A stretch of 64,000 nt of DNA from Saprospiraceae bacterium (lineage in GTDB: Bacteria > Bacteroidota > Bacteroidia > Chitinophagales > Saprospiraceae), in the NCBI GenBank assembly GCA_016710625.1, contig JADJVK010000013.1:45725-109724 (forward strand), in the 5' to 3' direction. Shown here piece after piece: positions 10,037 through 19,143 of the stretch. A model generated the notes under the pieces. It searched no databases, was not told where the DNA came from, and saw only the letters and a list, made by a program, of their open reading frames with translations. The position numbers and the translations under genes are program-made. Numbering within the stretch: the first letter of the stretch is position 1; every line of letters begins with the position of its first letter.

Positions 10037-10789
10037 TTATTTGGTGCCAGATAACCAAGTTTTAAAGTCAGATGATTTCTCTGTACTAATAATCAATTCT
10101 TGTTCCGTTTTTGGATTAAGTATCAGTTTTATTCTCGATTTGCTGTGTGTATGAATTTCAACAATGGACTTAAACTGAACGATAAATTGACGATTTACTC
10201 TAAAAAATTTTGTTGGATCCAAAAATTCTTCAATTTGCTCTAAGTTTTGGTCCAATGGATATCGTTTCCCATCAAAAGTCATCGCAAAAGTTATTTTATC
10301 TGTAGTGAAAATATAGGCTACATCATCAAAATTAATGGTACGAATCGTCCCGCCAATTTTAATTACAAACCTACTTGGCGATCCAGAACTTTCTAACATA
10401 TTGCTTTTGAGCATCTTATAATCTCTCAAGACAGGTGATTGTTCGAATTTAATCACAGCTGCCATCAATTCATCAATTTTGATGGGTTTCAATAAATAAT
10501 CGATGCTATTAAATTTGAATGCTTTGATAGCATATTGGTCATAAGCCGTTGTAAATATAATGGGAGTTTTTATTTCGATGGAATCGAAAATTTCGAAGCT
10601 AACTCCATCCGATAATTGAATGTCCATTAATATTAAATCGGGTAAAACAGGTGTTTCTTGCATCCATTTCACCACCCCACTGACACTTTCTAAAATATCC
10701 AAAATTTGATAACTTGGTCTTAATCCCAAAATCAATTTTTTAAGTCTATTTGCTGCAAGTTCCTCATCTTCAACTATTAATACTTTCAT
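10037..10789 (-). CDS. LytTR-type response regulator
   Basis: 250 residues. An N-terminal receiver domain has the acidic pocket (EDEE near residue 8) and phosphoacceptor Asp56 in LILMDIQLSDG. A C-terminal LytTR DNA-binding domain (about 140-250) includes KFFRVNRQFIVQF. Its start lies inside the last 20 bases of the sensor kinase gene, so the two are translationally coupled partners. The likely targets are the divergent gene at 14181, its own operon and perhaps the YceI/DUF5777 set downstream; this is inference from position. Confidence 0.92.
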   Translation of the reverse strand: MKVLIVEDEELAANRLKKLILGLRPSYQILDILESVSGVVKWMQETPVLPDLILMDIQLSDGVSFEIFDSIEIKTPIIFTTAYDQYAIKAFKFNSIDYLLKPIKIDELMAAVIKFEQSPVLRDYKMLKSNMLESSGSPSRFVIKIGGTIRTINFDDVAYIFTTDKITFAMTFDGKRYPLDQNLEQIEEFLDPTKFFRVNRQFIVQFKSIVEIHTHSKSRIKLILNPKTEQELIISTEKSSDFKTWLSGTK

Positions 10790-13550
10790 TTTTCAATAAT
10801 GGCAATTTTACAATAAATAAATTTGAATCACTTGAAATATCTACAGGCAATTTTGATAAAAATTCATAATGTTTTTTTATAAAACTAAGACCAAAACCGG
10901 TAGATGGTTCCTTTATTTTCTTTGGTTGGAAGTTGTTTTTAATATAGATAAAATTATCAATTATCTGTAAATCAATGTTTAATGGATGTTCTTTTGTTGC
11001 AATATTATGTTTTACTGCATTTTCTATAAGCATCTGTATGGCAAAAGGCACCACAAAACCTTCATTATCATGAATTTGATTTCGAATTATGATATTATCA
11101 CCAAATCTTTTCTTAATCAAAAATGCATAATCCTCGATTAAAGATAATTCTTCTTGAATAGGAATTGTATTTTTTTCCCTATAAATCATCACTTTTCTGT
11201 AAAAATCAGATAATCTACTGACGAATTCAACTGCAACTTCAGGGTCTGATTCTATAATGGCGATTAATGTATTGAAGGTATTAAATAAAAAATGTGGGTT
11301 TATCTGGCTTTTTAAGGCAATTAATTGATTCTCAACATTTTCCCTTTCCAATCTCAATTGATTCGACCTCTTTATATCTCTGTTTAAAATCCAATAATAA
11401 AAAATCAGGAAAATACTAGCAATAGTCAGCAAAACAAACCACCATCTTTTCCAGATGGGCAATTTTACAACATATTGGTATTCAACCAAATCAGAAGAAT
11501 ATGATCCATAAACTGCCCTGATTTTGAAATTATAACTTTTGCTCGATAAATTTTGATACTCAATCACATTATTTTGTGTACTTCTCCATTTCGAATCATA
11601 TCCTTCCAAAAAATATTCATATACTGGCTTCACCTTATAATTCAAAAACATGGAGGAACAATAGAAGTGGAAATTATTTTTATCACTATCAAATTCATTG
11701 TTTTCATAGTTTTGAGCCCCTACTCCATTCACTTCTATTTTATTGATGCTGACTTTCGGCAAAGAAAAAAACCGATCATCCATACAATAAATATTATTTC
11801 CAGAAGCAATTTCGAATCTATTATATCTGTAATTATTGCTATTGAGAATATTATCCATTTTGAAATCTGGGATAAATTGATCTACATAAAATAATTCATT
11901 CTTCAAAACATCCAACATTTCAATCCCTTTATCATGGACAATTAGGATTTTATTATTAGAATTACATACAACATCGATAATATGAAAACTTCTTAAACCT
12001 TTGATATTCTTATACTTAAGCAAATTGTCAACAATTTCAACCAACCCAACCTCTTCCGCTCCAAACCAAATATGACCATTTTCATCGGCATCAATGGAAT
12101 AAACTGTCTTGAATTTTTCACCTTCAACTTCGCTGTAGTTCAAAAGTGATTTTCCATCATATCGATACAGTCCTTTTCCATCTGTACCTATCCAAAGTGT
12201 CCCTTTTTTATCCAAAAGTAGCTTATACACATAATATTTAGGCAACTTTATTTCTTGATTAAAATCTAGAATTTCGTACCCTTTTTCAGTTTGTTTTATA
12301 TGAAAAATGCCTGATAAAGTAGCAGCTAAAATTCCATTTTGATAGGATTGGATAGATAATATATTTTGATCGGGTAAGTTATTGAATTTTGTTAATTTAT
12401 TGTTTTTGAATAAATATAATCCCTGACCAAATGTTCCAATCCAATGGTCATTTCTATTATCTTTTACAATGGCAATTACATTAATTTTGGGTGAAGAAAC
12501 CAATTGCATCTTATCTAATTGATTCAAATACAACCCTTTACTTGTGCCCACCAAGTCGTCATACAAAACTTGGATTTGTAAATCTTCCTTAAATTCGGTT
12601 TTATTGAACAATAAATTGTAATAAAACAACCCTTTTTCAGCAGTTGACGCCCATATATTAGATTGATTGTCAATAAATAATGAGTAAACCTTATTGGAGC
12701 TGATTATTTTTTTGGGTGCAGAATCTTTATTTTGATTCACTAGAAAAATACCATTGTTTTCAGTGCTAATAACCAGTTGATTATCTGGTAATTGGAAAAT
12801 ATTATTTGCATCTTCCAAATCAATATTTTGGCAAAAATTACTTATTTTCTTAGTATCTATATCGATTTTGTCAATGCCACCTTTTTGATATCCTACGTAA
12901 ACACTCTTTTTATCATAACTAATTGTAATACATTTGATTAATTCATCTGAAAGTCCATTTTGGACACTTATTTTTCTTACATTTTTTTTCTTATTCAAAA
13001 AACTGCAAATATTGATTCCTTGATCAGTGGTCACCCAGACATCATTTCGATCATCTATAACAATGTCATAAATTGCATCATCGGATAATCCATCAGACTT
13101 ATTAAAATTATAAATATAGGTTTTGTCATACACATAAAGTCCTTCTCCATATGTACTAAACCAGATATTTCCATTCTTATCTGCTTTAATAGCAGTAATT
13201 TTCTTTTGTGGCAACCCTTCTTGAGGATTCCATTTTGTTAGCAAATTATTTCTATTTGCCCAATATAAATTGCCACTTTCACATCCAAAAACGATGTTTT
13301 TGTTTGAATCCTCAAAAATTGCAGTAAAATTTTCTTTTGGAAGATTCGAAAGATCTATTTTTTCGTAAGATTCTCCATTAAAAATAAAGATTCCATCATT
13401 AGAAGCAATCCAAATGCGATGATCCGAAGCTTCAAATAATTTATTGATGACAATACTTTGGGGGAGATCTGCAATTTGAAACCCAGCAATTTGAGCAAAT
13501 GAACTTTGAAAATTCAAGAAAAATAGTACTATGTAAGCATACTTTCTCAT
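10770..13550 (-). CDS. Two-component propeller sensor histidine kinase (LytS type)
   Basis: 926 residues. Signal peptide 1-19. Residues about 25-560 are two-component-regulator propeller repeats (IWIASNDGIFIF, IWFSTYGEGLYVY and similar), forming a periplasmic sensor. A Y_Y_Y domain follows (YEYFLEGYDSKWR, about 620-680), then one transmembrane helix near 690-712. The cytoplasmic LytS-type kinase has phosphoacceptor His753 (QINPHFLFN), an ATPase N-box (IENAVKHN) and a GFGLSF glycine box. It overlaps the YceI gene upstream by 4 bases and the LytTR regulator downstream by 20. In Bacteroidota such sensors usually read periplasmic glycans or lipids; here the YceI partner hints at a lipid ligand (inference). 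Confidence 0.92.
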   Translation of the reverse strand: MRKYAYIVLFFLNFQSSFAQIAGFQIADLPQSIVINKLFEASDHRIWIASNDGIFIFNGESYEKIDLSNLPKENFTAIFEDSNKNIVFGCESGNLYWANRNNLLTKWNPQEGLPQKKITAIKADKNGNIWFSTYGEGLYVYDKTYIYNFNKSDGLSDDAIYDIVIDDRNDVWVTTDQGINICSFLNKKKNVRKISVQNGLSDELIKCITISYDKKSVYVGYQKGGIDKIDIDTKKISNFCQNIDLEDANNIFQLPDNQLVISTENNGIFLVNQNKDSAPKKIISSNKVYSLFIDNQSNIWASTAEKGLFYYNLLFNKTEFKEDLQIQVLYDDLVGTSKGLYLNQLDKMQLVSSPKINVIAIVKDNRNDHWIGTFGQGLYLFKNNKLTKFNNLPDQNILSIQSYQNGILAATLSGIFHIKQTEKGYEILDFNQEIKLPKYYVYKLLLDKKGTLWIGTDGKGLYRYDGKSLLNYSEVEGEKFKTVYSIDADENGHIWFGAEEVGLVEIVDNLLKYKNIKGLRSFHIIDVVCNSNNKILIVHDKGIEMLDVLKNELFYVDQFIPDFKMDNILNSNNYRYNRFEIASGNNIYCMDDRFFSLPKVSINKIEVNGVGAQNYENNEFDSDKNNFHFYCSSMFLNYKVKPVYEYFLEGYDSKWRSTQNNVIEYQNLSSKSYNFKIRAVYGSYSSDLVEYQYVVKLPIWKRWWFVLLTIASIFLIFYYWILNRDIKRSNQLRLERENVENQLIALKSQINPHFLFNTFNTLIAIIESDPEVAVEFVSRLSDFYRKVMIYREKNTIPIQEELSLIEDYAFLIKKRFGDNIIIRNQIHDNEGFVVPFAIQMLIENAVKHNIATKEHPLNIDLQIIDNFIYIKNNFQPKKIKEPSTGFGLSFIKKHYEFLSKLPVDISSDSNLFIVKLPLLKNESINS

Positions 13551-14092
13551 TGTTTTTCAAAGGTCATTTCTACATTTACTAAAATTTTTTCCGCTATTTT
13601 TTGATTTACAATTTTTGGAATATTGATATTGTGTTCAACTAACAAAACATCGAAATTGGATTTCACAAACACTTTTCCATCTAAAACTTTGACATCAATT
13701 TTGATAATTCTTTCATTTTTCACACCGTGAATATCCAAAATTCCTTTTGCCCGAATTGTAAAACTTCCATTCAAATCCAGTCTGAATTTTTCGATGATTT
13801 TTCCAGTAAAAGTTGCTCTAGGATATATATTGCTTTCTAAATAATTTTCATGAAAATGCTCTTTTTGCAAAGGGCTATTAAAACCATGTAACGACTTCAT
13901 TTCCACAGCAACTGCAAACTCATTCTTATCAAAATCAATCACTCCTTGAATGGAATTTGTTTTAGCTTTGATACTTTCGAGAGGAGCTACCGAAGTGAAA
14001 TTAACTAAACCTGTTTTTGAGAAATACTTTTGAGCATTCAACAATTCTGAAATTCCAATGAAAAGCAACACCCAAAAAATCCTAAATCTCAT
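13547..14092 (-). CDS. yceI: YceI-family periplasmic protein, first gene of sensor operon
   Basis: 181 residues. Signal peptide about 1-20 (ending LNAQ), then a YceI domain with the HFHENYLES loop and ILDIHGVKN motif. A paralogue of 9006-9554. Its stop overlaps the sensor kinase start by 4 bases (ATGA), so a putative lipid-binding protein is translationally coupled to a sensor and regulator. This suggests it is the ligand-binding partner or a feedback target of the system. The family assignment is firm; the signalling role is inferred. Confidence 0.9.
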   Translation of the reverse strand: MRFRIFWVLLFIGISELLNAQKYFSKTGLVNFTSVAPLESIKAKTNSIQGVIDFDKNEFAVAVEMKSLHGFNSPLQKEHFHENYLESNIYPRATFTGKIIEKFRLDLNGSFTIRAKGILDIHGVKNERIIKIDVKVLDGKVFVKSNFDVLLVEHNINIPKIVNQKIAEKILVNVEMTFEKQ

Positions 14093-14118
14093 TTTTTATA
14101 TTTTAAAAAACAAATATC

Positions 14119-14163
14119 TGTCGGATATCTGACAAATTAACTCAAAAATAAAGTTTATCTTTG
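14119..14163. promoter_or_regulatory. Divergent promoter region with near-palindrome
   Basis: Between the YceI-sensor operon (minus) and the barrel gene at 14181 (plus). TATCTTTG at 14156-14163 is a perfect plus-strand Bacteroidota -7 box, giving a very short leader before 14181. CAAAAATA at 14143-14150 is a minus-strand TATTTTTG box pointing to the YceI operon. No clear -33 partner is seen for either. TGTCGGATATCTGACA, starting near 14119, is palindromic except for its fifth base pair and could be an operator. Confidence 0.5.
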
Positions 14164-14180
14164 TAGCTATATACATTATA

Positions 14181-14930
14181 ATGATGAAAGAAGTTTTATT
14201 CGGGCTGTTTTTTTTATTCATTGCTATTAATTGCGATGCTCAAATTAATAAAACCAATAAGGATGGTGTGTTATTGCCACATATAGATTTTAGTTTTCAA
14301 TGGCCCACATTGGATTTAGCTCAAAGATTTGGAGCATCGAATGCAATTGGGGTTGGCTTGGATTACATGACTAACAAAAACTGGATTTTTGGCGGAGATT
14401 GGTCCTTAATGTTTGGAAATCAAGTGAATGAGGATGTATTGAGTGGGTTAAGGGGTAAAGATGGGAATGTTTTGGGCAATGATTTATATTTTGGAGAGGT
14501 GAGTTTGAAACAAAGAGGAATGACAGCAAGTGTATATATTGGAAAATTATTCCCATTATTCAAATCAAATACTAGAAGTGGAATTAAAGTATCAATTGGC
14601 ACTGGCTTTTTCCAACATAATATAAAAATGCAAGATGATATTGGCTCATTAAATCAAGTACTTGGGGATTACAAAGGCGGCTATGATAGATTGAGCAGAG
14701 GCATTCAAATAAACGAATTTATTGGTTATCAACATCTTGGAAAAAACAGGTTAATGAATTTTCAGATTGGAATGGAGTTTTATCAAGGATTTACTAAAAA
14801 TATTCGTGCCATCAATTATAATACAAAAACGTCTGAAACCAATTTAAGAAATGATTTTCTATATGGTTTAAAAGCATCATGGTATTTACCTTTTTACATT
14901 GGAGAAAAAGGGGAAGATTTGTATTATTAA
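14181..14930 (+). CDS. Predicted outer-membrane beta-barrel protein, unknown function
   Basis: 249 residues. Signal peptide about 1-21 (ending NCDAQ). The mature part has amphipathic strands and Gly/aromatic-rich turns and ends near an aromatic residue, like Bacteroidota PorT/OmpW-sized barrels. No named family is recognised. Its last 4 bases overlap the convergent DUF1801 gene. A -7 box TATCTTTG lies 17 bases before the start codon, and the gene diverges from the YceI-sensor operon, so it may be under LytTR control (inference). Confidence 0.65.
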   Translation: MMKEVLFGLFFLFIAINCDAQINKTNKDGVLLPHIDFSFQWPTLDLAQRFGASNAIGVGLDYMTNKNWIFGGDWSLMFGNQVNEDVLSGLRGKDGNVLGNDLYFGEVSLKQRGMTASVYIGKLFPLFKSNTRSGIKVSIGTGFFQHNIKMQDDIGSLNQVLGDYKGGYDRLSRGIQINEFIGYQHLGKNRLMNFQIGMEFYQGFTKNIRAINYNTKTSETNLRNDFLYGLKASWYLPFYIGEKGEDLYY

Positions 14931-15313
14931 AACCCTTGTATTTTACAGATTATTTGGTTAATAACTTGTTTAAATTCAGCTTTATTTTGCTCTAGCATTT
15001 CTTGGTTTTCGAAATGAACCAATCTTCTATCTTTATAATCTCCAATTAATATTTTTGAATCAATTTCGATGATGCTTGGATGATGGATGACAATTTGAAC
15101 AAATTTTTGTTGCCTATGATTAAAAGTTAGTATATCTTCTTGAAAATAATAACTTGGTGCATTCCACTTTATCCGCTCATTTAGGTCAGTATGGCTAGTT
15201 AAAATCTCATTTCTTACAGCCAATATCAAATCTTTCAATGGATGTACAAGATTTTCAAGGTATTGCGAAACTTGTTCAGAATCAGATAATTTTATACTTA
15301 CAACTTTTTTCAT
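14927..15313 (-). CDS. DUF1801 (YdhG-like) domain protein
   Basis: 128 residues, cytosolic, no signal peptide. The opening with paired helices and the motif ERIKWNAPSYYF are characteristic of DUF1801/YdhG proteins, a small alpha/beta fold of unknown biochemical role. The length is typical. It is a single gene with a 4-base overlap with the convergent barrel gene. Confidence 0.78.
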   Translation of the reverse strand: MKKVVSIKLSDSEQVSQYLENLVHPLKDLILAVRNEILTSHTDLNERIKWNAPSYYFQEDILTFNHRQQKFVQIVIHHPSIIEIDSKILIGDYKDRRLVHFENQEMLEQNKAEFKQVINQIICKIQGF

Positions 15314-15418
15314 TTGAGCAAATATAAATATTTCTAATAAATTTACTAATAAGAATAAAAATTGAAATTACAAATCACCCTTATGAAAAAAATGTATAAT
15401 ATGTTTTTAAAAAAATGT

Positions 15419-16010
15419 TTATTTGAAAATTATCTCTGAAGATTTAACTGAATAAAATTCATCATCTTTCACTTTCAATCTTATTTCAAATTGAAATCTA
15501 GTATAATCTAATGATGGTAGCTTTAAAAAATCAAAATCAATATTTTCTCTTTTTAGATTGGATTTCATAATAAAATTAGACAAAACTTCAGAACTATCAT
15601 TTATTTGATAAGTACTAATGTATTCATTTATCGATGATCCAGCAGGATGTTTTTCATCAAAATCATAAATTGTAATAATATCTATGTTCTCAATTTTTTC
15701 ATCTTTAGCTCCTAAATATCCAGGTTCAATACAACTACAAGCTAACAGATTATTAATAGAATAATGTTGATTATCACATTTTTGAACTTTTGCTAAATAG
15801 GAAACTAAAAAATTAATACGAAATCCATGTAAATCATATCTATCCATTTTACTTGTAGTAATCACACTATTAAATCCTCCAATTAAATCAATGGTAAATC
15901 CATTTATATTGAAATATGGCTTTTCAACTTTAGGGCAATTACAATCTAAACATTGATAAAAGCTAATGCCAAAAAAGAAAAAAAAGAAAAATTGAAAATA
16001 ATTTTTTCAT
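15419..16010 (-). CDS. Secreted or lipoprotein-like unknown, frameshift at 15978-15985
   Basis: Read from the ATG at 16010, the protein begins with a strongly hydrophobic Phe-rich signal sequence. Removing one base from the run of eight A (plus strand, 15978-15985) joins it to the long frame and gives 196 residues, with FYQC as a possible lipobox and an early CNCP cluster (DCNCPKVEKPYF). Without the correction only the 148 residues from a GTG at 15865 are readable. The rest is beta-rich with several Cys. No family is recognised. It is monocistronic, with divergent intergenic DNA upstream. Confidence 0.55.
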
Positions 16011-16338
16011 AAATATTTTTTTGAGAATTAAATAAATATTATTGATAATTGTAAATAGCTAACAAATATACATTATTTTTTAAATATTCAGTTTAAAAAT
16101 ATCAATTTCCTACAACTATTTAATCAAATATGTTAATTCTTAAAAAAATTAAATTTAATCAAAATTAAAACGTTTTCATATAGTTAGGCACAAGAAATCA
16201 TTCAATTTGAAAAGTTAAAAAGCTGATATAATATTGTGATACAGCCTTTTCCAAAGGAAAAACACTATAAAACTTTTTCAAGTTGATTTAAAATGTAAGT
16301 GTCAATACAAATCAAGTATTTAACAAAAAAATAAAAAA
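16011..16338. other. Divergent intergenic region, no gene seen
   Basis: 328 bases, very AT-rich, between the unknown lipoprotein and the Kunitz gene. No open frame of note, no stable hairpin and no full TAnnTTTG box were found. Confidence 0.4.
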
Positions 16339-16590
16339 ATGAAATACTCAATAAAATATTTAACAGTTGTGTTAACAATTCTTATGACATTAACACAATG
16401 CAAAAAGGAAAATATGAAATCTGACCGTTGTAATTTAGTGCCAGATGCTGGCAGCTGTAATGCAGCATTTCCAAAATACTATTTCGACAAGAATGAAAAA
16501 AAATGTAAGGTTTTTATATGGGGTGGTTGCGGTGGAGTCGTTCCATTTGACACAAAGGAAGAATGTGAAAAGCAATGTGATTGCAAATAA
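16339..16590 (+). CDS. Kunitz/BPTI-type domain lipoprotein (putative serine protease inhibitor)
   Basis: 83 residues. Signal peptide with lipobox TLTQC (Cys21), so it is probably lipid-anchored and faces the periplasm or cell surface. Residues 31-80 form a complete Kunitz domain. Six cysteines (31, 40, 56, 64, 76, 80) have spacings 8-15-7-11-3; BPTI has 8-15-7-12-3. KYYFDKNEKKC, WGGCGG and a Phe before the fifth Cys match the family. The P1 position (after the second Cys) is Asn41, not Lys/Arg, so trypsin-like specificity is unlikely. It has its own start and stop and lies alone between divergent intergenic DNA and a convergent lipoprotein. The family is best known from animals. Confidence 0.85.
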   Translation: MKYSIKYLTVVLTILMTLTQCKKENMKSDRCNLVPDAGSCNAAFPKYYFDKNEKKCKVFIWGGCGGVVPFDTKEECEKQCDCK

Positions 16591-16614
16591 TAATTCAATT
16601 CAAATATAATTTCT

Positions 16615-16929
16615 CTATTTCTCCATAAAAATTGTTGTATTACTACCAGGATTTACAATCGAAATAGTTTTATAGCCAGCTTTAGAAAATTCAACATTTA
16701 TATCTGGGCAACCATTTCTTCCACAACCACCAAAATTGCCACATAAATCGAATTTTCCAGTAGAATCAGTGTACATTCCAAGTTTATATTTACTATTCAA
16801 ATCCATACATAAAACACTATCTAAAGGAAGATTCGTATTCTTATCTTTTACAATGCCATCTGTACAAGTGTATCCTTCACAACTAGCTAATAAACATGTC
16901 AATAAAAATAGGTATATAAGTGTTTTCAT
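16615..16929 (-). CDS. Small lipoprotein with carboxypeptidase-regulatory-like fold
   Basis: 104 residues. Lipobox LLASC (Cys17). The body (DGIVKDKNTNLPLDSVLC, then YTDSTGKFDLCG) is the beta-sandwich opening of carboxypeptidase-regulatory-like or peptidase-associated domains, often found on Bacteroidota surface lipoproteins. Six or more Cys suggest disulphides. Convergent with the Kunitz lipoprotein 24 bases away, and just downstream of the E1 gene on the same strand (18-base gap). Confidence 0.65.
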   Translation of the reverse strand: MKTLIYLFLLTCLLASCEGYTCTDGIVKDKNTNLPLDSVLCMDLNSKYKLGMYTDSTGKFDLCGNFGGCGRNGCPDINVEFSKAGYKTISIVNPGSNTTIFMEK

Positions 16930-16947
16930 ATTAAAAAAATTAATAAA

Positions 16948-19008
16948 TTACCATTCCAACATTTCCCCAATTACTTTACTCACTTTTTCAGCAGATAAAA
17001 TCATCGTTTTTTCCAAAGTTTCATTTAAAGGAATAGCAGGCATATTTTCTGCTCCAATTGTTCGTACTGGTGCATCCAAAAATTTGAAACAATTTTCAGA
17101 TATTCGGGCAGCAATGCTTTGTGCAAAAGTGTTATTCACTGGCTCTTCTGTTACGATTAAGACCTTTCCATGTTTTTTGGAAAGTTCAAAAATACGATCG
17201 GTATCCAATGGATATATTGTCCTTAAATCCAAGATTTCTACTTTCCCATCATAATTTTTCGATGCATTTAAAGCCCAATGAACACCCATACCGTAGGCAA
17301 TCACCAAAAGGCTTTCTCCTTTTCTAACCAATTCATCATTAGCAGTTTGCACCACATTTGCAACCCCAAAAGGCAAAATATAATCTTCATCTGGCTCAAT
17401 AGTTTTTGCCATTTCTGTTCCAGCCACTTTCGACCAATACAAACCTTTGTGTTCCAACATGACCACTGGATTCGGGTCGTAATAAGCAGCTTTCATCAAA
17501 CCTTTCAAATCAGCACCATTACTCGGATAAGCAATTTTTATTCCCCTGATATTTGCTAAAACGGATTCTACACTTGACGAATGATAAGGTCCACCACTGC
17601 CATAAGCACCGATGGGTACCCTCAAAATCATACTAACGGGCCATTTACCATTACTCAAATAATAGGATCTGCTGACCTCAGTAAACAACTGGTTCAAACC
17701 AGGCCAAATATAATCAGCAAACTGGACTTCCACAATTGGTTTTAAGCCAGCAACAGACATCCCAACGGTACTACCTACGATAAAAGCCTCTTGAATAGGC
17801 GTATTGAAAACCCGATTATCACCATATTTTTGAGCTAAGGTAGCAGCTTCACGAAATACGCCACCCAATCTTTTCCCTACATCCTGCCCATATAATAAAC
17901 ATTCTTTATGCTTCACCATCAATCCATTGATTGCGAACACGGCAGAATCCACCATTACTGTTGGCTCTTTTCCTTCAGGAGCTCTATTTCCTGTTTCTTC
18001 TAAGATTGGAGTTGGTGCAAAATCATAATTAAATAAATCTTCTGGTCTAGGATTTTCAGCATTTTTTGCAGCTTCAAAATCCTTTTCTACCAACTCCATT
18101 GATTCTTTCTCAATTGCTTCTAAAACATATTGCTCGACACCTAATTCTAATATAGCATTTTTCAACTTTGGATATGGGTCTCTCGATTGATGCTCTTCTA
18201 AATCATCCCGATACCATTCTTTTCTAACTCCAGAAGTGTGGTGATTGAGCAAGGGTACTTTTGCATGCAATAAAAAGGGTCTTCTTTCTTTTCTTATTTT
18301 ATCAAAAATATGATTTACAGTCACATACGATTCTAAATAGTTGCTTCCATCAATCGAAATTGCTTCAATGCCAACAAATCCTTTGACGTATTCAAAGGCG
18401 TTCATTGCTCTCGTCTCAGCTGCATTTGCAGAAATATCCCAGCCATTATCTTGAACCAAAAATAGCATGGGCAATTGTTTCAAGGCTGCCATTTGAAAAG
18501 CTTCTGCAATCTCACCTTCAGTAACAGAAGCATCACCCAATGAACAAACAGCTAAAGCACCTTGATTTTCATCTGTTGTCAATCCCTCTTTATCTTTGTA
18601 TTGAATGCCCATTGCAACACCAGTTGCTGGAATAGCTTGCATGCCAGTTGCAGATGATTGATGTGGTATTTTTGGTTTATCCACTTCATTTAGGCTGGGA
18701 TGACAATAATAAGACCGACCACCAGAGAATGGATCATCTCTTTTTGCCATTAATTGGAGCATCATTTCATAGGGTCTCATCCCAATTGCCAACATCATGG
18801 CATCATCTCGATAATATGGCGATACAAAATCTTTTGGCGTCAATTGAGTGCCAATAGCAATTTGTATGGCTTCATGCCCTCTTGAAGTAGCATGCACATA
18901 TTTAGATACGAACTTAAAATTTGCTTCATACAGTTCAGTCATTGCTTTTGCTTTTGACATTGTTTTGAAAGCACTTATTAGCAAATCAAGTTTCTGCTCT
19001 TTCGTCAT
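16948..19008 (-). CDS. bkdA/B: Branched-chain 2-oxoacid dehydrogenase E1, fused alpha-beta subunits
   Basis: 686 residues. Decarboxylates branched-chain 2-oxoacids with thiamine diphosphate and transfers the acyl group to lipoyl-E2. Residues about 1-310 are the E1-alpha part, with the ThDP/Mg site LGDASVTEGEIAEAFQ through QDNGW. Residues about 345-686 are E1-beta, starting AINGLMVKHKECLLYGQDVG and including the AYPSNGADLKGLMKAA and VTEEPV segments. The alpha-beta fusion in one chain is common in Bacteroidota. E2 and E3 are not in this window. A pyruvate or acetoin specificity cannot be excluded from sequence alone. Confidence 0.88.
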   Translation of the reverse strand: MTKEQKLDLLISAFKTMSKAKAMTELYEANFKFVSKYVHATSRGHEAIQIAIGTQLTPKDFVSPYYRDDAMMLAIGMRPYEMMLQLMAKRDDPFSGGRSYYCHPSLNEVDKPKIPHQSSATGMQAIPATGVAMGIQYKDKEGLTTDENQGALAVCSLGDASVTEGEIAEAFQMAALKQLPMLFLVQDNGWDISANAAETRAMNAFEYVKGFVGIEAISIDGSNYLESYVTVNHIFDKIRKERRPFLLHAKVPLLNHHTSGVRKEWYRDDLEEHQSRDPYPKLKNAILELGVEQYVLEAIEKESMELVEKDFEAAKNAENPRPEDLFNYDFAPTPILEETGNRAPEGKEPTVMVDSAVFAINGLMVKHKECLLYGQDVGKRLGGVFREAATLAQKYGDNRVFNTPIQEAFIVGSTVGMSVAGLKPIVEVQFADYIWPGLNQLFTEVSRSYYLSNGKWPVSMILRVPIGAYGSGGPYHSSSVESVLANIRGIKIAYPSNGADLKGLMKAAYYDPNPVVMLEHKGLYWSKVAGTEMAKTIEPDEDYILPFGVANVVQTANDELVRKGESLLVIAYGMGVHWALNASKNYDGKVEILDLRTIYPLDTDRIFELSKKHGKVLIVTEEPVNNTFAQSIAARISENCFKFLDAPVRTIGAENMPAIPLNETLEKTMILSAEKVSKVIGEMLEW

Positions 19009-19103
19009 AAAGTAATTTAGTTAGGTGGGGCAAAGGTATGAAATATTTTAGAAAGGAATAGTAGAGAAAGTATTGTTTTGAGATATGATGAAATTAGGTA
19101 AAA

Positions 19104-19139
19104 AAATGAGTTGAGAAAAAACAATTTCTCAACTCATTT
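19104..19139 (-). terminator. Rho-independent terminator after pirin
   Basis: A perfect 15-bp stem: AAATGAGTTGAGAAA (19104-19118) with TTTCTCAACTCATTT (19125-19139). On the minus strand it is followed by a T run. It starts 5 bases after the pirin stop. Confidence 0.85.
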
Positions 19140-19143
19140 ATAT

